From NCBI GenBank assembly GCA_963842975.1, contig CAWJIH010000013.1, positions 92,052 through 156,051 on the forward strand: a DNA stretch of 64,000 bases. Direction: 5' to 3'. This document shows, in pieces, positions 17,678-26,785 of this stretch. Both the position numbers and the translations under genes were made by a program. This stretch comes from JACJWR01 sp963842975 (GTDB lineage Bacteria > Actinomycetota > Actinomycetes > S36-B12 > UBA10799). Each line of letters opens with the position of its first letter. Positions within the stretch are counted from its first letter, which is position 1. Below the pieces are notes generated by a model that worked only from the letters and a program-made list of their open reading frames with translations, was not told where the DNA came from and did no database searches.

Positions 17678-19801
17678 TCAACCGGCGCGCTTCGTGGGTT
17701 GCTGTCGCACCAGCGCCAGCGCCGCTGCCGACTCCCGTTCGGCGATCCCCAACAGGTAGGCGGTGTCATCGGGATCGGCTGAACCGTCGGCATCGGCGTC
17801 GGCGTCGGCGTCGGCGCCGGTGCCGCTTTGGCCGCCCGTCGGTGCGGCCAGAGCCGCCAAGAACACCGGGTTGGGGACTGTCACGTCGGAAGTCGGGTCG
17901 CGCAGGAGGGCGGCAACTCCGCGCAGATTGGCTGCGGTGAAGCGAGCTGAGCGGCGCACCTGGTCGGCAGTTGGTTGGCTCGACCCGTCTTTGGTCTGCG
18001 CCGGGAACTCCGCTGCCCCACAGGCCCGCGTCGCATCGTGGATGAGTGTGTACAGGTTGTGCGCCAACCACGGCCGCAGTCCCGGTCCCAGCGGCTCCAA
18101 CTGACGCACGTCGATGCCGTGTTGGACCACCGCACGAGCTCCCACCATCGTGCGGTGGTGCTTCCGGATCTGCTTCGTGCGGGCCTTGCCCTTGGTGCCA
18201 TCGGCGAGGGCGTCGATCCAGGTCGCACAAGCATCCGCGTAGGCCGAGACTTCACGCCGCAGTCGACGGCCGTGTCGCAGGGGCAAGATCAGCAGTAAGG
18301 CCACCGCAATGGCACAGCCGATGAGCACATCGGTGACCCGCTCGATCGCCACGGCTGTGGGGTCTTCCCCGACCACCGCGCGGGTGAACACCGTTTGCAC
18401 CGTGATTGCGATGATGTAGAGGCCTTCATTGGCTGAGGTGACCGAGTAGGTGGCGAACGCCAACACTGCCACCATGGCGACATCGGCGGCGGGGACGTTC
18501 GGCAGCACAAAGACCAGTGGAATCACGAGCAGTGCGCCGACTGCGGTACCGATGGATCGAGCGACGGTATCTGAGGTCAAGGCACGGTGATCCGGTCGCA
18601 GTAGCGCCACTGTTGTGGCCGCGATCCACCCCCCGTGCGACAGCCCCAGCAGATGTGCCGCGAGCAGGCCCAGCGCCGCGGCGAGGGCCAAGCGCAGAGC
18701 GGCGCGGACGTCGACCGGCTTGGGTGCGCCCAGATCCTGCCGCAGACCACTACGCAGCCGTTCTTGCCGGTCACCGCTGCGGGCCACGGGGGAGTCTCGC
18801 AGCGTGCGCAGATGCCGGATCAAACGCCGGGTGGCGGTGGCCAACGTGCGGGCGGAACCGTGCGCTGCCTTGTCGGCCAGGATCGCGCTTGCCCGTCGAT
18901 GGGATTCGCGCAGCTGCTCGATCGCGCTGGCGCGACGGGAAAGCACCCCTGCGGTGGTGTCATCCAGGGACAACACCGCAGCAGCTGCACGGAGCGCCTC
19001 ACTCGCGTTCGCGATGGCCTCTTGCACCTCCGCATCGGCGATCGGGGTGGCGTCGAAGGCTCGTCGTGCCCGCAACGCCGAGGCCTCCTCCCGGATCATC
19101 TCCGCGTCGCCGATGAGCTTGCGCAGGGCGCGGCGGCGATCATGCGACAGGTCCGAGTGGGCCACACTTTCATCGGCTCGGCGGATCGCTTCTGCGGCGG
19201 CTTCGCCGGTTCCGCGGAGCGCGCGCTGCTGGGCATCGTCAAGGTGATTCGCAACCGCGAGCAGCGCCGCGGCCACGGGCCGACGTTCGGGTAGGTCCGC
19301 GGCGAAACGGACGGCTGCCCGGGTGGCGACTGTCTGCAGCAGGGAGGCAACCAGCACGGCAAATCCGGCTTCCAGGGCGTAGTCGAGGCTGACTGCGTTC
19401 AGGCCGAGGAAGGCAAGTACCGCGATAAGGTCGGCGAACATTCTGCTGATGGCCTTGTCTCGACGCGCAGTCAAGCCGGAGAAACCCGCCAGCGTCACGA
19501 GGATCAGTGATGTCACCCAGGCCGAACCTGCCAGTCCAGCAGCAAGAACCACTGCGGTCAGCAACAACGACTGCATGATCATGATCCGGACCGTGTAGCC
19601 AGGCGGGTCGGCGGCACGATCCTGCAGACCGACATAGAGGGCCGCCACCGAGGCGAGGGCGCCGATCTCGGGGCCGAAAAGTGCCGACATGGCGATCAGG
19701 CTCACGAGCACCACTCCGGCGCGTCGCACCGCGGACCACCCCCGCCGCTTGCTCGAGTCAACGGCAAAAACGCTCTTTGCCACGGCTTTCGCATACGACA
19801 T
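17678..19801 (-). CDS. FUSC/YccS-type membrane protein
   Basis: About 707 residues in the fusaric-acid-resistance/aromatic-acid-exporter fold: an N-terminal block of about six hydrophobic segments, a long Arg/Ala-rich helical cytoplasmic region (~170-370), then a second block (LALAAALGLLAAHLLGLSHGGWIAATTVALLRPDHR), the usual FUSC signature. The C-terminus holds an Asp-Ala repeat from a GGCGTC hexanucleotide array. The ATG at 19801 is chosen over a GTG at 19825 that has no ribosome site. Likely an exporter component; substrate unknown. Confidence 0.82.
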   Translation of the reverse strand: MSYAKAVAKSVFAVDSSKRRGWSAVRRAGVVLVSLIAMSALFGPEIGALASVAALYVGLQDRAADPPGYTVRIMIMQSLLLTAVVLAAGLAGSAWVTSLILVTLAGFSGLTARRDKAISRMFADLIAVLAFLGLNAVSLDYALEAGFAVLVASLLQTVATRAAVRFAADLPERRPVAAALLAVANHLDDAQQRALRGTGEAAAEAIRRADESVAHSDLSHDRRRALRKLIGDAEMIREEASALRARRAFDATPIADAEVQEAIANASEALRAAAAVLSLDDTTAGVLSRRASAIEQLRESHRRASAILADKAAHGSARTLATATRRLIRHLRTLRDSPVARSGDRQERLRSGLRQDLGAPKPVDVRAALRLALAAALGLLAAHLLGLSHGGWIAATTVALLRPDHRALTSDTVARSIGTAVGALLVIPLVFVLPNVPAADVAMVAVLAFATYSVTSANEGLYIIAITVQTVFTRAVVGEDPTAVAIERVTDVLIGCAIAVALLLILPLRHGRRLRREVSAYADACATWIDALADGTKGKARTKQIRKHHRTMVGARAVVQHGIDVRQLEPLGPGLRPWLAHNLYTLIHDATRACGAAEFPAQTKDGSSQPTADQVRRSARFTAANLRGVAALLRDPTSDVTVPNPVFLAALAAPTGGQSGTGADADADADADGSADPDDTAYLLGIAERESAAALALVRQQPTKRAG
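17789..17814. repeat. GGCGTC hexanucleotide array inside the FUSC gene
   Basis: A run of GGCGTC units (first unit GGCATC) encoding alternating Asp-Ala near the C-terminus of the FUSC protein. The same 26 bases occur at 54407-54432 inside the pxpAB fusion gene, in the same orientation relative to the coding strand. Such arrays can change length by slippage in 6-bp steps without breaking the frame. Confidence 0.85.
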
Positions 19802-19953
19802 GGCCCTAGAGTGGCGCGTAACCACCTGTTCATGTTGGTTGAAAGGCGTTCACTCAGAGTTTGCGGTCGGTCGATCGCTCGATTCGACCCGCTACAGGTG
19901 CTGCGAGTAGCGTCACCAACACAACATCACATCCGAGCGAAAGATGGGGTTCC

Positions 19954-22641
19954 ATGTACGTTTTCCAGTTCTCCGAGGGCGACAAGACCATGTTCGACCT
20001 CCTTGGCGGCAAAGGCGCCAACCTGTCCGAGATGACTCGGCTCGGTATCCCGGTCCCACCTGGCTTCATCATCAGCACCGAGGCGTGCCGCTACTACCTG
20101 AAGCACTCCGAGCAGCCACCGGAGTTGGACGAGCAGGTGGCGGCTGCCGTTGGGGTAGTGGAGGAGGCCGTTGGCCGCGGACTGGGCGACCCAGATGACC
20201 CACTGCTGCTCTCGGTTCGATCCGGAGCGCGGTTCTCGATGCCGGGCATGATGGAGACGGTGCTCGACATTGGCCTCAATGACGACTCGGTGTTGGGTCT
20301 GGCGAAGTCCTCTGGCAATGAGCGATTCGCTTGGGATTCCTACCGGCGTCTGATCCAGATGTTCGGTTCCACCGTGATGGGAATCGACTCACACCTCTTT
20401 GAGAGAGCGCTCGAGGAAACCAAGGAAGCCGCCGGCGTCGAACTCGACAACGACATGGATGTGCCGTCCCTGCATGCTCTGGTCGATCGGTACAAGGCGA
20501 TTGTGCTCGAGGAGACGGGTGAGTCCTTCCCGCAGGTGCCGATGCAGCAACTGAGCCGCGCCATCAGGGCGGTGTTCGACTCGTGGAACACCGAGCGGGC
20601 GCAGATCTACCGTCGGCAAGAGCGCATCCCGGCAGACCTCGGCACGGCCGTGAACGTTCAGATGATGGTGTTTGGCAACGTCGGTGAAGGTTCCGGCACT
20701 GGCGTGGCCTTCACTCGTGACCCTGCCTCGGGGGCGCCTGGGGTGTACGGCGACTACCTGCCAGACGCGCAGGGCGAAGACGTTGTGGCTGGTATCCGCA
20801 ACACGCTGCCGCTGTCGGCGCTGGGCGAGACCGACCAAGCTGCCCACGACGAACTCCTGGCGATCATGGATCAGCTCGAGCGTCACTACAAGGATCTGTG
20901 CGACATCGAGTTCACTGTCGAGCGCCGCAAACTGTGGATGCTGCAGACTCGCGTGGGCAAGCGCACCGCGGCCGCAGCCTTCCGGATCGCGGTCCAACTC
21001 GTCGACGAAGGCCTGATCGACATGGATGAGGCCGTCCGCCGAGTCAACGGCGCCCAACTGGCCAACCTGATGTTCCCCCGATTCGGTTCCACCGGCGATG
21101 CCGAACTCATCGCCACCGGCATGGGTGCCTCACCGGGTGCTGCGGTAGGTGCGATTGTCTTCGACTCGCCCACCTGCGTTGAGCGCACCGCCAACGGCGA
21201 AGACATCATCCTGGTGCGTCGTGAAACCAACCCGGATGACCTCGCGGGCATGGTGGCCGCCACTGGTGTGCTCACCTCCCGGGGTGGCAAGACCTCGCAC
21301 GCTGCGGTGGTGGCTCGTGGAATGGGCAAGACCGCGGTGTGTGGCGCCGAATCACTCGGAGTCGACGTGGCGGCCCGTTGTATGACGCTGCCAAGCGGCG
21401 AAGTGATCAACGAAGGCGACGTGGTGTCGATCGATGGCACCACCGGTCAGGTGTTCCGAGGCGAGGTAGCCGTGGTTCCCAGCCCGGTCGCCCAGTACTT
21501 CGATGAGGGCATCGACACGGCGCTGGACGGCGCGGATGAAGACACCGCGGCACTGGTGAAGGCTGTGGACCGGATCATGCGTCACTCCGACGAGGTCCGG
21601 CGACTGCGGGTGCGGGCCAACGCCGACACCCCGGAAGACGCTGGCCGCGCACGCCGGATGGGCGCCCAGGGGATCGGTCTGCTGCGCACCGAGCACATGT
21701 TCCTCGGTGAGCGCAAGCAATACGTCGAGAAACTCATCTTGTCGTCGTCCGATGAGGAGCGCGAGGAGGCCCTGGCGGCGCTGTTGCCGTTGCAGCGCAA
21801 GGACTTCATCCGGATCCTTGAAGCGATGGACGGCATGCCGGTGACGATCCGGTTGATCGACCCGCCGCTGCACGAGTTCCTGCCCGACATCACCGAACTC
21901 AGTGTGCAGGTCGCGCGGGCCGAAGAACGCGGTGAGACGGTCGAAGCCGATGTGGCGCTGTTGCAAGAAGTCAGCCGCATGCATGAGCAAAACCCGATGC
22001 TGGGTCTGCGCGGTGTGCGCCTTGGGCTCGTGCTGCCGGGGTTGTTCGCGCTGCAGGTGCGCGCGATCGCCGAAGCAGCGTGTTTCCGGCAAAGCATGGG
22101 TGGCGACCCGCAGGCGGAGATCATGATTCCGCTGGTGGGTTCGATCCAGGAGCTTGAGCTTGTGATCGACGAAGCCCAGGGAGTGCTTGCTGACGTGGCC
22201 GAGTCGCACGGCTGTGACATTCGGTTCCCGATCGGCACGATGATCGAGCTGCCGCGGGCGGCGTTGACCGCCGGGCAGATCGCGGAGGCGGCAGAGTTCT
22301 TCAGTTTCGGCACCAACGACCTCACCCAGACCACCTGGGGATTCAGCCGGGACGACGTCGAATCGGCCTTCTTCTCGGCCTACATCGAGAAGGGCGTGTT
22401 CGGGGTGTCGCCGTTCGAATCGATCGACACCGAAGGCGTCGGTCGGCTCATCGACATCGCGGTCCGGGAAGGTCACGAAACCCGCGCCGACCTGCACTGC
22501 GGAGTGTGTGGCGAGCACGGCGGTGACCCGGCTTCGGTGCACTTCTTCGACCGTGTCGGCCTGGACTACGTCTCCTGCTCACCCTTCCGCGTGCCGGTCG
22601 CACGGCTGGAGGCAGGGCGCTCCACATTGATGGATTCCTGA
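19954..22641 (+). CDS. ppdK: Pyruvate, phosphate dikinase
   Basis: PPDK interconverts pyruvate + ATP + Pi and PEP + AMP + PPi. 895 residues, normal length. Seen: N-terminal ATP-grasp GGKGANLSEMTRLGIPVPPGF, LSVRSGARFSMPGMM, the phosphohistidine loop GGKTSHAAVVARGMGK, and the C-terminal PEP-binding barrel with FGTNDLTQTTWGFSRDD and the catalytic Cys in HCGVCGEHGGDP. GATGGGG precedes the ATG at 19954. The frame is open upstream to 19861 but that part is unlike the family. A strong hairpin terminator follows, so it is probably monocistronic. Confidence 0.97.
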   Translation: MYVFQFSEGDKTMFDLLGGKGANLSEMTRLGIPVPPGFIISTEACRYYLKHSEQPPELDEQVAAAVGVVEEAVGRGLGDPDDPLLLSVRSGARFSMPGMMETVLDIGLNDDSVLGLAKSSGNERFAWDSYRRLIQMFGSTVMGIDSHLFERALEETKEAAGVELDNDMDVPSLHALVDRYKAIVLEETGESFPQVPMQQLSRAIRAVFDSWNTERAQIYRRQERIPADLGTAVNVQMMVFGNVGEGSGTGVAFTRDPASGAPGVYGDYLPDAQGEDVVAGIRNTLPLSALGETDQAAHDELLAIMDQLERHYKDLCDIEFTVERRKLWMLQTRVGKRTAAAAFRIAVQLVDEGLIDMDEAVRRVNGAQLANLMFPRFGSTGDAELIATGMGASPGAAVGAIVFDSPTCVERTANGEDIILVRRETNPDDLAGMVAATGVLTSRGGKTSHAAVVARGMGKTAVCGAESLGVDVAARCMTLPSGEVINEGDVVSIDGTTGQVFRGEVAVVPSPVAQYFDEGIDTALDGADEDTAALVKAVDRIMRHSDEVRRLRVRANADTPEDAGRARRMGAQGIGLLRTEHMFLGERKQYVEKLILSSSDEEREEALAALLPLQRKDFIRILEAMDGMPVTIRLIDPPLHEFLPDITELSVQVARAEERGETVEADVALLQEVSRMHEQNPMLGLRGVRLGLVLPGLFALQVRAIAEAACFRQSMGGDPQAEIMIPLVGSIQELELVIDEAQGVLADVAESHGCDIRFPIGTMIELPRAALTAGQIAEAAEFFSFGTNDLTQTTWGFSRDDVESAFFSAYIEKGVFGVSPFESIDTEGVGRLIDIAVREGHETRADLHCGVCGEHGGDPASVHFFDRVGLDYVSCSPFRVPVARLEAGRSTLMDS

Positions 22642-22657
22642 CCGTCGGCGAGTGAGT

Positions 22658-22696
22658 CGGCGGGGCGGATACGGATAGTGCGTATCCGCCCCGCCG
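22658..22696 (+). terminator. Hairpin terminator after ppdK
   Basis: Perfect 16-bp inverted repeat (22658-22673 with 22681-22696) and a 7-nt loop, GC-rich, 17 bp after the ppdK stop and before rpiA. There is no T-run, as is common for actinobacterial hairpin terminators. Confidence 0.75.
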
Positions 22697-22760
22697 CTCG
22701 CGGTGCCAGCTTTGCCGCCAGACACCACTCCGGCCGGAACCACATAGGGAAGGACAACCA

Positions 22761-23474
22761 ATGAGGTGGACACAGGTAGGTCGGCCGGAATGGACTGCCG
22801 ACATCAGCAACCGGGCGGCCAAAGAAGCCGTTGCCGCGCGGGTCGCCGCGTTTGCCGCAGACGGTCAAGTGATCGGCATCGGCTCTGGCTCCACGAGTTT
22901 CCTAGCGCTGCTCGCCCTCGCCGATCGAGCACACAGCGAGGGCTTGAATGTTCGCTGTGTGGCCACCTCGCAAGAAATCGCCGGCTACTGCTCCGACCTG
23001 GGTCTGGACCTCACCACGTTGGTTGATGCTCGACCCGATTGGTGCTTCGATGGTGCCGACGAGGTGGATCAGGCACACAACCTGCTCAAAGGCCGCGGCG
23101 GCGCGTTTGTGCGAGAGAAACTAGTGTTCGCGGCTGCGGGCAAGCGATACATCTTGGTTGACGCCTCCAAGTTCGTGGATCGCCTGGGGGAGCATTTCGC
23201 GGTGCCGTTGGAGGTGATTCCGGAGGCCATTCGACTGGTGGGGGCGCAGTTGCGTGAGGCGTTGGGGGTGGTGCCAACGGTGCGTCCGGCCGGCGGGAAG
23301 GACGGCGGTGTGATCACGGAACAGGGCGGACTGGTGATGGACCTACCGCTGCCCGCCGAGTTGGTGGCGCAGCACTCGGCGAGCGAACTGGAAGCGGTGC
23401 TCAACAACACGATTGGCATCACCGGAACCGGTCTTTTCACTGGCTTCGACCTCGAAGTCATCAGCGACAGCTGA
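22761..23474 (+). CDS. rpiA: Ribose-5-phosphate isomerase A
   Basis: Interconverts ribose 5-phosphate and ribulose 5-phosphate in the pentose phosphate pathway. 237 residues. Seen: the phosphate-binding GIGSGSTSF, FDGADEVDQ with active-site Asp residues, KGRGGAFVREK with the catalytic Glu/Lys, and GGKDGGVITEQGGLVMDL near the C-terminus, all RpiA (not RpiB) hallmarks. AGGGAAGGA lies before the ATG. It follows ppdK after a terminator and may have its own promoter. Confidence 0.94.
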   Translation: MRWTQVGRPEWTADISNRAAKEAVAARVAAFAADGQVIGIGSGSTSFLALLALADRAHSEGLNVRCVATSQEIAGYCSDLGLDLTTLVDARPDWCFDGADEVDQAHNLLKGRGGAFVREKLVFAAAGKRYILVDASKFVDRLGEHFAVPLEVIPEAIRLVGAQLREALGVVPTVRPAGGKDGGVITEQGGLVMDLPLPAELVAQHSASELEAVLNNTIGITGTGLFTGFDLEVISDS

Positions 23475-23685
23475 ACCCGCTGATTCGCGCCCGGAGGCGC
23501 GGTGATTGCGAAGGCCGAGCACAGGAGTACTTTCGGATCAGGTGAGGCCCGCCGACACGCCACTCTGACGTCATCGGTCAGCATCATCGCCGGCGAGAGG
23601 TCATCATGGTTGGGTTCGCTCGGAGAATGGCGACGATATAGGCCACTTGACACGACGACGTCGCCCAGATCGAAGGGATACGTGG

Positions 23686-24837
23686 ATGCGCTCAACGACC
23701 TTGAAATGGGATGGGGTGTGGTCGCCAAAGCTCGACGAGGTGGCGGCGGAATTCGACAGCAACCACACACTGGTCCTGGCTTTCGGAGACCGAACCGTTG
23801 ATCAGCAGCCACTGGACGAACTTGCCGAAGTTTTCCCGGACGCAGTCATCACCGGTTGTTCGACGGCTGGCCAGATCCTGAACGCCGATCTGGTAGACGA
23901 CCCGCTGGTGGTGCTGGTGATCAGGCTGCAGCACGCCGCACCGGCGGCTGCGACGATCGAGATAGAGCCGCAGGAATCCTGCCGCGACGCCGGAGTGAGG
24001 CTCGCCGAGTTGCTGCCCCAGCCCGCCGCAGGGGGCTCCGCTGCGGTGCTGGTCTTCAGCGATGGGCTCAACGTCAACGGCTCGGAGTTGGTTGCGGGCC
24101 TGCGCGCGCGATTGCCAGAGGGCACGACAATTTCGGGTGGTTTGGCCGGCGACGACGCCGACTTCGGTTCGACGTGGGTGCTTTCCGGGGCGGTTCGATT
24201 GGAAGGTGCCGTGACCGCAGTGATTCTGCCTGGTGTCGAGGTGACCTACGGCACCGGTGGCGGTTGGGAAGGTTTCGGCCCGCAACGCACGGTGACCCGC
24301 TCCGACGGCAGTGTGCTGGTCGAGCTCGACGATCAGCCCGCGCTGGCGCTCTACCGCGAGTACCTAGGCGACCTCGCAGCCGGTTTGCCGGGAAGCGCAC
24401 TGATGTTTCCCTTGGCACTGGAATCAAGCGACGAATCGCCGCAGGTGGTTCGCACGGTGTTGGCCGTCGATGAAGATGCGCAGACGATGACCTTCGCCGG
24501 GGAGATCCCGGAAGGCGCCACCGTCAGGCTGATGCGCACCACGATGGACCGGCTGGTTGACGGTGCCGCAGATGCCGGACGCCAGAGTGCCCAGGGCGAT
24601 GGTGGCAGTGTGTCGATCGCGGTGTCGTGCGTCGGCCGCCGGTTGGTGCTGGGGGAGCGGACCTGGGAAGAACTGGAGGCAGTCGCCGAGAACCTGGGGC
24701 CCAATGATCCGTTGGTCGGCTTCTACTCGTACGGCGAGATCAGCAGCGCCGAGGGGTTCTCCTGTCTGCACAACCAGACCATGACCATCACGACCATCAG
24801 CGAGTCCTCGGATGTGAGGGGGCCGGTGGGTGGATGA
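23686..24837 (+). CDS. FIST-domain sensory protein
   Basis: 383 residues with the FIST N and FIST C layout, a ligand-sensing module often coupled to cyclic-di-GMP enzymes. Seen: TGCSTAGQI in FIST_N, GLAGDD in the middle, and FIST_C with LVGFYSYGEISSAEGFSCLHNQTMTIT at the end. It lacks transmembrane helices and is probably cytosolic. The ATG at 23686 with GAAGGG upstream is preferred over the TTG at 23647. Its last 8 bp overlap the GGDEF-EAL gene, which it probably regulates by direct contact. Confidence 0.88.
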   Translation: MRSTTLKWDGVWSPKLDEVAAEFDSNHTLVLAFGDRTVDQQPLDELAEVFPDAVITGCSTAGQILNADLVDDPLVVLVIRLQHAAPAAATIEIEPQESCRDAGVRLAELLPQPAAGGSAAVLVFSDGLNVNGSELVAGLRARLPEGTTISGGLAGDDADFGSTWVLSGAVRLEGAVTAVILPGVEVTYGTGGGWEGFGPQRTVTRSDGSVLVELDDQPALALYREYLGDLAAGLPGSALMFPLALESSDESPQVVRTVLAVDEDAQTMTFAGEIPEGATVRLMRTTMDRLVDGAADAGRQSAQGDGGSVSIAVSCVGRRLVLGERTWEELEAVAENLGPNDPLVGFYSYGEISSAEGFSCLHNQTMTITTISESSDVRGPVGG

Positions 24838-26785
24838 CGACCCCGAGTTGCATTCGGTTCTCCGCCGGCAACTCCGCCGGATCGGCCTCACGGCTGACGA
24901 GGCCCCGAGCGACGATCAGACGTGGCGGCGGTTCCTGTGGCGGGTGAACGCCGCCTATTCGGATTCCGACCAGCAGCAATATCTGCACGACCGCGCCTTC
25001 GAGGTGTCGTCCAAGGAGATGCACCTGCTGACCGAAGAGTTGCGTCGGGCGAGTGCCACCCAACTCGCCTTGGAAAGGGATCGGCTGCAGGCAGTTTTTG
25101 ATTCGGTCTCCACCGGGCTGGTGGTGCTGGACGGTGACGCGCGGCTGGTCGAGCTGAACCGAGCCGCGGGGGTGCTGCTGGGCGTCGACGGCGACGACCA
25201 CATCGGGCAGTCGTTGTGGACCGTATTGGTCATGGACGAGACAAGCGCGCTCGAGTTGGAGAATGCCTGCAGTGGGAATAGAGGTTGGTCGCGGCCGGAT
25301 CTGCGGTTGGGACTTCGGGACGGATCCACCGTGCCGGTATCGAGTCAGTTCACCCCCCTGAGCCAGTCCACTCACGACGAGAAAGGTGGAGTGCTGACCC
25401 TGACGGATCTCACGGAGAGCAAGCAGGCGGAACTACACACCGAATGGCTCGCCTCCCACGATCAGCTGACCGGGCTGTTGAACCGTGCGTCGATCTCGAG
25501 CAGGTTGAATGCGGCGCTGCAGCGGGCGGAGCAGTATCAGTTGCCGGCCGCCGTGCTGTTCATCGACCTCGACCACTTCAAACTGGTCAACGACACCTTG
25601 GGCCACGCAGCCGGCGACGAGTTGCTGGTAATGGCGGCCGACCGGTTGCAGCGAGTAGTGCGTCGAGTTGACGCCCTGGGACGATTCGGCGGCGACGAAT
25701 TCATCGTCGTGATGGAGCGGGTCCACGATGCCGAGTCAGTGGAAAGCCTCGCCGACCGGATCGCAGCCGCAATGCGCAGCCCGTTCGCCTTGACTTCCGC
25801 CGAAACTGAGTTGACCTACCTGAGCACGTCGATCGGAACTTCGGTGTCAAAGCCGGGCGACACTGCATCGGAATTGCTCAGCAGCGCGGACCTGGCGCTA
25901 TACGAGGCCAAACGAAATGGCCGTGATCGGGCGGTTGCATACGACGCCGTGTTGCGGGAAAACGTCGACCGCAGGGTCCGGATGGAGCGATTGCTCCGTG
26001 CCGCCTTCGACGCCGGCGAACTCGAGGTGCACTACCAGCCAATCTTCGCAGTACCGGATTCCTCGGTGATTGGCTTCGAGGCGTTGGTCCGCTGGCACTT
26101 GGAGGGCCGGGGATGGGTGCCGCCCTCGGAATTCCTCCCGCTTGCTGAAGAATCCGGTCTGATCAACCGGATCGGGCAATTCACCCTCGCCGAAGGTGTG
26201 AGTTTCGCGCGCGAACTGGCAGCCTCCTTTGCTGGCAAGGGGCCCTTCGTGTCGGTCAATGTTCTGGCACTGCAAATCGACCGGGACAACCTCCCGGAGC
26301 AAATCGATCTGCTGTTGGGGCAACGGGAAGACGGCCAGGCGCCCGTTCCGGATGGCGCGATCCGGCTCGAACTCACCGAAGCCGCAATGCTTGCCGACCC
26401 AGTCGAAGCTTCGGCAATGCTTGAACGGCTCGCTGAACTCGGCGTCTCGGTGATGCTCGACGGTTTTGGCGCCGGTCATGGATCGCTGGCAGGCCTGCGG
26501 CGGTTTCGGGTCGACGGCATCAAGGTCGACCGCGCGTTGTCCCAGCATGTGCGGTCGTCGGCGGAGGATCGGGCGATCATCAAGGCGGTGATTGACCTGG
26601 GTCATGCGCTTGGCGCGCAGGTGATTGCCGAGGGTGTGGATGACGCAGAGCAGCGGAACACCTTGATGGAACTGGGCTGTGACGCCCTGCAGGGGCCGAT
26701 GCTGAGCCCGCCGCTGCTGCGGCAGGAGGCATTGCAGTCGGCACGCGCGCTCTTGCCGCCACAGGTGCGCAGCACCGCTGGCTAA
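24830..26785 (+). CDS. PAS-GGDEF-EAL cyclic-di-GMP enzyme with degenerate EAL
   Basis: 651 residues, no membrane helix. Seen: an N-terminal region with a coiled coil (~50-85), a PAS-like domain (~85-195), GGDEF domain with intact GRFGGDEF and an RRVD inhibitory site five residues upstream, then an EAL domain with GFEALVRW, SVNVL, ELTEA, IKVDR, AEGV and QGP. The metal-binding DDFG motif reads LDGFGAGHGSL, so the second Asp is Gly. The cyclase should work; the phosphodiesterase may be weak or dead. The GTG at 24830 overlaps the FIST gene by 8 bp, indicating a coupled sensor-effector pair. Confidence 0.9.
   Translation: MDDDPELHSVLRRQLRRIGLTADEAPSDDQTWRRFLWRVNAAYSDSDQQQYLHDRAFEVSSKEMHLLTEELRRASATQLALERDRLQAVFDSVSTGLVVLDGDARLVELNRAAGVLLGVDGDDHIGQSLWTVLVMDETSALELENACSGNRGWSRPDLRLGLRDGSTVPVSSQFTPLSQSTHDEKGGVLTLTDLTESKQAELHTEWLASHDQLTGLLNRASISSRLNAALQRAEQYQLPAAVLFIDLDHFKLVNDTLGHAAGDELLVMAADRLQRVVRRVDALGRFGGDEFIVVMERVHDAESVESLADRIAAAMRSPFALTSAETELTYLSTSIGTSVSKPGDTASELLSSADLALYEAKRNGRDRAVAYDAVLRENVDRRVRMERLLRAAFDAGELEVHYQPIFAVPDSSVIGFEALVRWHLEGRGWVPPSEFLPLAEESGLINRIGQFTLAEGVSFARELAASFAGKGPFVSVNVLALQIDRDNLPEQIDLLLGQREDGQAPVPDGAIRLELTEAAMLADPVEASAMLERLAELGVSVMLDGFGAGHGSLAGLRRFRVDGIKVDRALSQHVRSSAEDRAIIKAVIDLGHALGAQVIAEGVDDAEQRNTLMELGCDALQGPMLSPPLLRQEALQSARALLPPQVRSTAG

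Noticed and set aside
17104..17793. Longer form of the lipoprotein starting at 17793
   Set aside because: The extra 62 residues lack protein character, whereas the ATG at 17607 has GGAGG and a classic lipoprotein signal.
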